A stretch of 12,524 nt of DNA from Leucogyrophana mollusca (Eukaryota > Basidiomycota > Agaricomycetes > Boletales): contig MU266819.1 of NCBI GenBank assembly GCA_021014945.1, positions 1 through 12,524 of the forward strand. Direction: 5' to 3'. Below, in pieces: positions 1 through 5,746 of the stretch (positions within the stretch are counted from its first letter, which is position 1; the number at the start of each line of letters is the position of its first letter). A program made the translations under genes and the position numbers. The notes beneath the pieces were generated by a model. The model did not search any database. It was not told the DNA's origin and worked only from the letters and a program-made list of their open reading frames with translations.

Positions 1-505
1 CTGTAGTATATAAACCCTGTACTTTCTACCAAAAATCCAATCAAGTTCTTACCCTTGGTTCACCACGTTGCATTTTCCTGAAGTCCAAGTGCCTTACGAT
101 AAGGCATCCAGATTGGTCTTCAGACACGTACGCCATTCATACGATTGATTATACTGACATCCACGGTTTATTGCAGAGACACCTTGTTATCTAACATCAT
201 TCTATCTTCGATTATTAGGATCTTTGGGTGGTAGTCAAGTAGCCATCCCCACTTACGAACAACCAGGTTACCTGACCGATCTCGGTTGTGTGTTCCATCA
301 GAACCTGGGGTGTTGTTTTGTGTTTTGTTCTAGCACAGAGCATCATCAAGACCAACAGCGGTGATGAGCCTCGTGCCCATCTAGGCCTGGATACGACCGA
401 TATACCACACTTTTCGACTTCACGAAGTGCCACGGCAACCAGTGACCGTTCCACCACCGTGACTCCACCTCAGCGACCAGTAAGAAGACTTCGTGAACAC
501 CTGTG
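1..505. other. Unassigned non-coding stretch with a TATA-like motif
   Basis: No supported gene. A TATA-like sequence (TATATAA, about 8-14) near the left edge is followed by an ordinary AT-rich stretch. That could be the end of a truncated LTR or promoter, but no partner LTR, priming site or target duplication is visible inside the window. The open frames here are short, overlap on both strands and have no recognisable protein character. GTGAC pentamers begin near 442 and belong to the cluster described for the following region. Confidence 0.3.
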
Positions 506-534
506 GTACTGTAGCGTTTTGACCTTAGCTTCAT
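506..534 (+). repeat. Left arm of a 29-bp inverted repeat
   Basis: This arm is the reverse complement of 1521-1549 at 26 of 29 positions. It begins GTACTGTAGC and includes GACCTTAGCTTC. All three mismatches are transitions at positions where one arm has CG and the other TG or CA, so the arms may once have been identical and then decayed at CpG sites. The arms could be terminal repeats of a decayed DNA transposon of about 1.04 kb, or pieces of one repeat family inserted in opposite orientations. I see no flanking target duplication, which weakens the transposon reading. Confidence 0.5.
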
Positions 535-545
535 GCCCTCCGAGC

Positions 546-559
546 GTGACCTAGGTCAC
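546..559. repeat. Perfect 14-bp palindrome
   Basis: GTGACCTAGGTCAC is its own reverse complement. It lies 11 bp inside the left arm of the 29-bp inverted repeat and consists of two GTGAC pentamers in opposite orientation around CTAG. Such an arrangement could bind a dimeric protein, but no function can be shown from sequence. Confidence 0.6.
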
Positions 560-904
560 CCTTAGCTTCAGAGCTTCATCACCCTATGGTGACACATGAC
601 CGGTTCGGTATTGCTTCAGTCTCCTACAACAGCGTGACAGCATGCAGATCTTCATTTACCGTGACTACAGTAGTACGAAGCATCTTGAACTTCAACAGAA
701 CAGCACACCGTGCAGAAGCCACGAAGCTCGGATTCAATGTAGAGTTCTCCAACACAGACACATACTGCTCTACCTTCGAGTTGATGTGTCGCTATGTGAC
801 CGTCATTCTTGTACCCTACTGAACCAGGCAGAAGATACTTCATGGTGCCTCACCGGATCAAGAATGTATCTTGCAGCTCGATGTATGGGTAGTACACCGC
901 TCTG

Positions 905-1345
905 TTGCTTTCTGCACCTGGCTTGACATGGATCAAGCTTCTCCGTGACACTCAAAAGAACGAGCCTGAGGTTTGGTCGAGGATCCCCACATCAACTTAC
1001 AACAAGGAATCAGAGACGGCCGTGGATGCTCCCTTCAGAGATAATGAGGACAGCCTTGACGAGAGCAACGTTTCATTGGATGTTGTCATCGAGCATGTTG
1101 CCTCAGGCAGCCAATTAGCTCCAGCAGGTTTTGTCATCAATACGGATGGTGGGCTAATGTTGGAAAATAGGTCATAGGAAGACGACTTGCCAGGGCAGAC
1201 TGACGAGCAGGACGAGGGAGCAGTTCCTATCCAGAGCGAGGACGAGATTCTGGATGGGTACAACTCAGAACCGGCACAAGAGTTGAGGCAGGGGAAGAGG
1301 TGTCAGATTGCTACCAAGCGGTACAAGGATTTCTGGAATTATTAG
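905..1345 (+). pseudogene. Decayed coding remnant, possibly a retroelement integrase tail or linker
   Basis: One frame reads 90 codons to a TAG at 1175-1177, continues in the same frame for 55 codons, and ends at a TAG at 1343-1345. There is no ATG near its left end, so this is not an intact gene. The translation is acidic and serine-rich (for example DNEDSLDESNVSLD), then turns basic and aromatic before the final stop (GKRCQIATKRYKDFW). That last stretch resembles the RK-P-RYKDF style of segment seen after the integrase core of many retroelements. The resemblance is loose and the assignment is an inference. The remnant lies between the arms of the 29-bp inverted repeat. Confidence 0.3.
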
Positions 1346-1494
1346 GACCGTTCGTCGGCGCAGTTCCAAGGTCATGTCAATGCCTGTATGCCAAAAAAAC
1401 ATAGGTTTCAGACATCTCTCCCACGAGAAACCGTGCATGACAAATTACCTTCACCACTTGCTGAACCTGCGTGACCGTCACCCAAAATAGCTTC

Positions 1495-1514
1495 CCTTCA
1501 AGGGGGTGTGTGAC
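1495..1514 (+). other. Possible polypurine tract next to an LTR-like start
   Basis: The purine run AAGGGGG is followed directly by TGTGTGAC. This is the usual arrangement at the 3' end of an LTR retroelement's internal region: a polypurine tract, then the TG that opens the 3' LTR. It lies 150 bp downstream of the decayed coding remnant on the same strand, which fits a degraded retroelement end. No matching LTR end or target duplication can be found, so this stays tentative. Confidence 0.22.
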
Positions 1515-1520
1515 TGCGTG

Positions 1521-1549
1521 ACGAAGCTAAGGTCGAAATGCTACAGTAC
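1521..1549 (-). repeat. Right arm of a 29-bp inverted repeat
   Basis: Reverse complement of 506-534 at 26 of 29 positions, about 1 kb away. Two GTGAC pentamers (1510-1514 and 1518-1522) abut or overlap its inner edge, as the GTGAC palindrome does inside the left arm. The sequence just outside this arm does not match that outside the left arm, so similarity stops sharply at GTAC. Confidence 0.5.
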
Positions 1550-1584
1550 TTCGAGTTCCTCTGACTCACAAGCGTATGTCATTC

Positions 1585-1611
1585 CCCTACACCCTACACC
1601 CTCAACCCTTC
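1585..1611 (+). repeat. Short C-rich array resembling degenerate telomere repeats
   Basis: About three and a half copies of a CCCTACA or CCCTCAA heptamer stand in tandem. The unit is close to the CCCTAA telomere repeat of many fungi but one base longer and imperfect. It may be a small interstitial telomere-like patch or simple low-complexity sequence. Confidence 0.3.
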
Positions 1612-1780
1612 CCCTTTGCCCAGGGCTTCTCTACCCTCACATCACAAGCATCCCCGATGCTCTGGCTGGCACACGAGAGCCCCTGTCCATCAAATGAGGC
1701 AAGTCATTGTCGACCCACTTCAAGTCCAATCACCCTCGACCCAGGGCACTGCTTTGCGCTTTCCTGATGCTTCCATGATG

Positions 1781-2011
1781 TCAACAATCACACTCTATCA
1801 ATATTAACTCTTCAGCCACTTTTGCAGAGTTGTAGAGTTGTGGTTTGAAAGGTACGCGTTCGCCGAGGCGCATGGACTGTGTACCAAGGATCAAGTAGCT
1901 GCCAAACTGAAGGTAGTACAAGCAGGCACTCTTGTATTGTAGAATACAGTGAAGTACACCCCCGTTCTTCAGCTCACATTTCAAAGTCCACATCATTAAG
2001 CAACAGCGCAA
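1781..2011 (-). other. Unrecognised open frame, possible gene fragment
   Basis: An open frame of up to 76 codons; the first in-frame ATG lies a few codons inside, and it ends at a TGA at 1783-1781. The central part reads like ordinary protein (for example RLGERVPFKPQLYNSAK) with a hydrophobic, tyrosine- and leucine-rich stretch before it. I recognise no family. Nothing upstream or downstream on the same strand extends it. It could be a captured exon or decayed gene fragment, or chance. Confidence 0.18.
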
Positions 2012-2057
2012 CCAAAAGTCTTTGACTTATTGGTAGCGTATATCTCTTATAGTGTTT

Positions 2058-2180
2058 TCCTCTCTGGCGACTCATTAGCATATCACCCCTTTGGCGTTCC
2101 CCCTTTGGCATTCTTACTCTTTAGCGTTCTTTCCCCTTCGGTGACTCTCTAGTGACCAGTGTATCCCCTCGGTGATCCAG
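2058..2180 (+). repeat. Degenerate tandem repeat, unit about 16 bp
   Basis: Successive blocks of about 16 bp share a CCCCTTTGGCGTTC-like core and drift along the array: CCCTTTGGCATTC, CTCTTTAGCGTTC, CCCCTTCGGTGACTC, then CCCCTCGGTGATCC. About six to seven copies are discernible. It is a small decayed minisatellite with no coding content. Confidence 0.5.
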
Positions 2181-2806
2181 TTTATCAGTCTCTCAACCTC
2201 AGTAGTAGCATGCAGCTTGGGCAACCAGTCTTGGACCCGATCACAATCCAGCATACCGTTGTTCTAGCAGTCTCAACCAACGACTTCAATGACCTTGTTT
2301 GCTTTCCGATTGCATTTGCATTCGGGCGGTCTCACTTGGTTATAATCACTCGCTGTGTATCTCGACCAGCGATCGAGTTGTATCCTATACTAACTAACCC
2401 CCTTTCCCCCTCACTGACCTTGGCTGTCATCCAGTCAAGACTCAGAAATCCTAGTCAGAGATCCTTGCACCCCTCAGACTAGCTCCACAGGTAGCCTTAC
2501 AACAAGAGACTCAACCCCTCCCTTCCTATCCCTTCATTGCATACCAGCAGCCCCACAGCTCAGTCATCAGACTTGCTCACTGACCGCTTGCACTCCATCA
2601 GCAAAACATCCAAATTGGGACAGTAGCACAGCCACTCACAGCTGCTCACGGCCTCACAGTCACCCACAGGCAATTTGCAACTGCCTCTGGAGTCTTTATC
2701 GCACAAATATTGTATAGATTTGATTGCATTTAGTCTCAATGAAAGTATCTCAATAATATGGAATAGAAGTATTTAAAGTTTTGTGGTGTTTTGAGGTAGT
2801 TGGAGT
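2181..2806. other. Non-coding, pyrimidine-rich stretch
   Basis: No gene supported. The plus strand is C- and T-rich with short runs such as CCCCCTTTCCCCC near 2398 and repeated CTCACAG or CACAGC words between about 2570 and 2675. One 107-codon frame crosses part of it, but its composition follows the local base bias and shows no domain. Confidence 0.4.
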
Positions 2807-2874
2807 GCACTGTACAGCAGGGGACCTTGCTGTGCCACTGTGAGCCTGTAGGTGGGTGCACAGCACTGTACAGC
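2807..2874 (+). repeat. 12-bp direct repeat pair
   Basis: GCACTGTACAGC occurs at 2807-2818 and again at 2863-2874 with no mismatch. The 44 bp between are GT- and GC-rich and also carry CTGT and GTGCAC words. It is probably part of an old repeat. Confidence 0.45.
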
Positions 2875-3006
2875 CACTTACCGATTTGTTGATTTCACTC
2901 ACACGGTTGCAGCACTCCCAGTCATACACTAGCAGATGGACTGTTTGTTTGCAGGCCATACTGTAATAATAATACATCAAAAAGGTCTGATGACCAGACA
3001 TAGTGG

Positions 3007-3039
3007 GATGCATCATTCATGGAGACGGAATGATGTATC
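3007..3039 (+). repeat. Short hairpin-forming inverted repeat
   Basis: GATGCATCATTC (3007-3018) and GAATGATGTATC (3028-3039) can pair at 11 of 12 positions, the exception being a G-T pair, around a 9-base loop. A related copy, GTGATGCATCA, follows at about 3054-3064. No terminator or small RNA is implied. Confidence 0.4.
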
Positions 3040-3080
3040 ACTCATCCCTCACAGTGATGCATCAGAATCACTACCCGTTT

Positions 3081-3148
3081 GGGACGGCGGGTGGCGGGTG
3101 GCAGGTGGCAGGCAGCAGGCAGCACTGGGCGGCAGGCAGCAGGCTTGG
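3081..3148 (+). repeat. G-rich short tandem array
   Basis: Short GGCGGGT, GGCAGGT and GGCAGGCAGCA units follow one another, giving a strongly G-rich plus strand with several GGG runs. This is a microsatellite-like tract that could form a G-quadruplex. A 120-codon frame crossing it owes its G, A, R and Q content to the repeat. Confidence 0.5.
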
Positions 3149-3657
3149 TGCCCGCCTTCTACAGTAAGTGCTAGTGTTCCACTCCACAGGCTGGCACCTA
3201 GTGCACAACAACAACAGTACTGTGTACTGCTACAACTGAATAATCTCCCTACTGGGAGAAAAACAAATACAATAGTTTACCTATATCATGCAGCATAAGT
3301 CAGAAATTTCAGAAAGGTTGAGATAGCCCACAAAGGCTAGTCGATAGCATTATACTATGGAGGATGTACCAATTGAATTAGTTGGTATTTCACCAAGGGT
3401 GTTCTCAACATTGGATTGTATGAATAAATCTCCTATTAATCTCGCATGAAATTCTCAAAGTTCGTAGGTGCATTAGGATACTGCATGTGGCTGTGTATAG
3501 TATCTTTCTGACTCATGTTCGTTCACCATGTCACAGTGCCGCAGGAGCTATTGGGTCGCAGTTTCAGGTATGGGGCAGTGGGTATGTCCCACAGTTGTTT
3601 TCCTCTAAGTACCGTTTTTCTTTGAAGTTCCTCCAAACAGCCTGGCTTCCTGGGCAC
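3149..3657. other. Non-coding stretch with nothing recognised
   Basis: AT-rich sequence without supported coding potential, RNA genes or clear repeats. It separates the G-rich array from the 20-bp minisatellite. The short frames present lack domain character and are not conserved in form. Confidence 0.4.
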
Positions 3658-3990
3658 TCCACAACATCTTGAACAATCCAAGCGCACCTCGGACGGTCCA
3701 GGCACACCCTGGATGATCCAAACACATCCTGAATGATCCAGCCGCACTCTGGATGAGTCAACCGCATCCTGTGTGATCCAAGCACAATGCAGACGATTCA
3801 AAACGATCTGGGTGCATTCCTGGCCATCCTGGCGCATTCCCAACAATCCATCTGCACCCCAGACAGTCTGCCTGTACTCTCGATGATCCAAGCGCACCCT
3901 GGACACACCCTGGACAATCCAAATGTAGCCTGGATGACCCAGGTACACCACCAGCGGCCCAAGCGTGTCATGGGCGATTCAAGCACACCC
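3658..3990 (+). repeat. Left part of a 20-bp minisatellite, split by the copia insertion
   Basis: About 16 imperfect copies of a 20-bp unit built around CACCCTGGANGATCCAANNG. The period is close to exactly 20, with occasional one-base slips, and many copies keep CCTGGA and ATCCA. The last units before the retrotransposon (about 3924-3985) recur beyond the element at about 10993-11053, showing a higher-order duplication of five units (about 100 bp in the uninterrupted array). Frames across the array on the minus strand are repeat translations, not genes. Confidence 0.85.
3986..3990 (+). repeat. Target site duplication, left copy (CACCC)
   Basis: The five bases before the TG of the left LTR match the five after the CA of the right LTR (10955-10959). 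Five bp is the usual duplication for Ty1/copia integrases. CACCC is also the start of the local 20-bp unit, but removing the element plus one copy leaves a continuous repeat, as expected of a true insertion. Confidence 0.85.
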
Positions 3991-4232
3991 TGTCGAAGAT
4001 ATGAGGTAAATCTTAGAGTATATTCGACTATAGCTACACAGTATATATAGTGAATGGTAATGGTGCACAGACCAGGTGAACATATATGTACAAGTTGTTT
4101 CGTATGGAAAGCATGAAAGGAATCTATCTAAGTATAACTATGATACTAGAATGTTCCAGTAGTCTGTACCAGCTATGATAAGTCATATACTAACATGTGA
4201 TAAATGAGAAATCATATCCTACATGTTCAACA
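3991..4232 (-). repeat. 3' LTR of the copia element (left, 242 bp)
   Basis: Begins TGTCGAAG and ends TTCAACA on the plus strand, giving TG...CA termini. Compared with the right LTR it has G instead of A at 4033, C instead of T at 4228, and lacks five bases (GTACT) between 4099 and 4100. It lies beside the polypurine tract and so is the 3' LTR of the minus-strand element. A TATATATA stretch at 4042-4049 corresponds to the putative promoter of the other LTR. Confidence 0.95.
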
Positions 4233-4241
4233 CTCCCACTC
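4233..4241 (-). other. Polypurine tract of the copia element
   Basis: On the minus strand this reads GAGTGGGAG directly before the TGTTGAAC that opens the 3' LTR. A GTGGGAG tract at this place is typical of Ty1/copia elements, where it resists RNase H and primes plus-strand DNA. The pol stop codon TAG (4246-4244) lies only a few bases upstream, so the coding region runs to the edge of the tract. Confidence 0.85.
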
Positions 4242-4243
4242 GA

Positions 4244-5083
4244 CTAAGTAGCCAAGTTGACTAAGCCCAAGTCTTTGCAGAACTTGATATGCTTTTGGAA
4301 AGCAAGTGGCTTCATCATGAGATCCGCCATTTGGTCTTCCGTAGGTACGAAGAATAATTTGGCATGGCCAGCTTCGAGGAAGTCTCATATAAAATGGTAA
4401 TGGATATCAATGTGCTTCGTCCGATGATCCTGAGCAGGATTAACCGCAAGAAATATTGAGCCTTGGTTATCTCCGCAAATAGGAGTAGGCTCAGGCAAAT
4501 CAAATCCAATTTCTCTTTGGAAGGATCGAAGCCAAGAGAGTTGACGACAGGCATCAGACATAGCCATGTATTCTGCTTCCGTAGAAGATAGTGCGACTGT
4601 CTTTTGCCGTCTTGAGACCCAAGATACCACTGCGTCGGCTAATAGGAATACGAAGCCCGTAGTGCTTCTTCTATCGTCTTTGTCACCGGCCCAATCTGCA
4701 TCCATATAACAGATAAGTCCCGATAGGAGTCCACCTTGATAGAGAATCGCAAATGTGATCGCGTGATTCAAATATCGTAAAATGTAGATTCCAGCATGGT
4801 AATGCTCTTGACTTGGATGAGCACTGTAGGATGCTAACTTGGTGACTGCATACGCAATGTCAGGCCGTGTGCCAAGCATGACGTATAGGAATGTGCCGAC
4901 TAGGGATTGGAATTTGGTTTGTAACCGAAGGTCAACACGTGTGTTGGGGTCTGATTTCCTAAGGTTAATTCCGGATGGAAGTGGAGTACGAGCGGGTCTG
5001 GAGTTCTGCATTTTGAATGTTTCTAGGGCATCCTGAATGTATTTTTGTTGATCAAGGAAAAGCTTGCGTTCTTTCCTATCTCT
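4244..5083 (-). pseudogene. Copia pol, C-terminal part: connection region and RNase H, broken by one stop
   Basis: This continues the Gag-Pol frame after the TGA at 5086-5084 and ends at a TAG at 4246-4244. It begins with the stretch after the RT palm (KLFLDQQKYIQDALETF), then the conserved copia segment with LGTRPDIAYAV. RNase H follows, with its acidic residues visible in YMDADWAGD, SSTEAEYMA and CGDNQGS, and the KHIDIHYHF motif. A TGA at 4387-4385 interrupts directly after that motif, where related proteins usually have an arginine. The last 47 codons stay open, including PTEDQMADLMMKPL, the standard copia C-terminus. Without the stops it would be of normal length. It would degrade the RNA strand during reverse transcription. 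Confidence 0.9.
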
Positions 5084-5746
5084 TCAGATACACATTCCTA
5101 AGAACAATTCTGCAGGTCCAAGGTCTTGCATCTTGTATTGCTCCATCAAGGCCTTTTTAATGTCGTTGATTTCCTTCCTGGATGATCCCATAGGAAGTAA
5201 ATTGTCAACGTAAAGAACCAAGATTAGACTTCCTTTTGTTTTCTCGTAAACGTAAACACCTGCGTCCGAATGAGTTCTGATGAATGCCATATCGAGTAAC
5301 GTCTTATGGATTTTTTTGTTCCATGCGAGAGAAGCTTGTTTCAGGCCGGATATCGCCTTCCACAATCTACAAACTTTCTTCTCTTGCCCTTTGACGACAA
5401 AACCTTCTGGTTGTTCCATATATATCTCTTCGTCTAGTTCTCCATAGAGAAATGCCATTTTGACATCTAGCGCTTCTATTTCCCAATCTTCTAACGCTCC
5501 ATGCGCGAGTAGGAAACGGATAGATTCGAAGCGTGCGACAGGAGAGAAGGTTTCTTTGTAATCAATGCCTTGAATCTGTGTGAATCCTTTGGCGACTAAT
5601 CTAGATTTTCGTCTGCCGTCTGATTTGACTGTGAAGACCCATTTGGGCTTTATGGTCTTCCGACCCGGAGGTAAATTGACTAATTCCCAGGTTCCATTTT
5701 CTTTATGGGAATTTATTTCGTCCTGCATTGAATCCTCCCACTCTTT
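5084..5746 (-). pseudogene. Copia pol, reverse transcriptase segment with a mutated catalytic motif
   Basis: In frame with the upstream Gag-Pol segment and separated from it by the TGA at 5749-5747; it ends at the TGA at 5086-5084. It has the copia RT order: WVFTVKSDGRRKSRLVAKGF, YKETFSPVAR, the first catalytic aspartate in EALDVKMAFLYGELDEEIY, SGLKQASLAWN, then the active-site motif. That motif reads YVDN (codons at 5209-5201) instead of YVDD, losing an aspartate that binds the catalytic metal. The change is GAC-GAT to GAC-AAT, a CpG-type transition. Other departures from the usual family pattern, such as ATG in DVKMAF and TGG in RLWKA, also fit CpG decay. The enzyme is expected to be dead. 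Confidence 0.92.

Noticed and set aside
288..926. Several 60-94-codon frames on both strands at the left edge
   Set aside because: They overlap in different frames and both strands, have no domain features and lie in repeat-derived sequence rich in GTGAC words.
2936..3298. 120-codon plus-strand frame
   Set aside because: Its central residues are encoded by the G-rich short tandem array, and both sides are low-information sequence.
3523..3951. 142-codon minus-strand open frame, and overlapping frames, across the 20-bp array
   Set aside because: The protein is a translation of the minisatellite: its 20-residue rhythm (60 nt, three repeat units) and open alternative frames come from the repeat, not from selection.
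3658..3990. Short regular repeats that might suggest a CRISPR array
   Set aside because: The 20-bp units are directly tandem with no unique spacers, and the sequence is eukaryotic.
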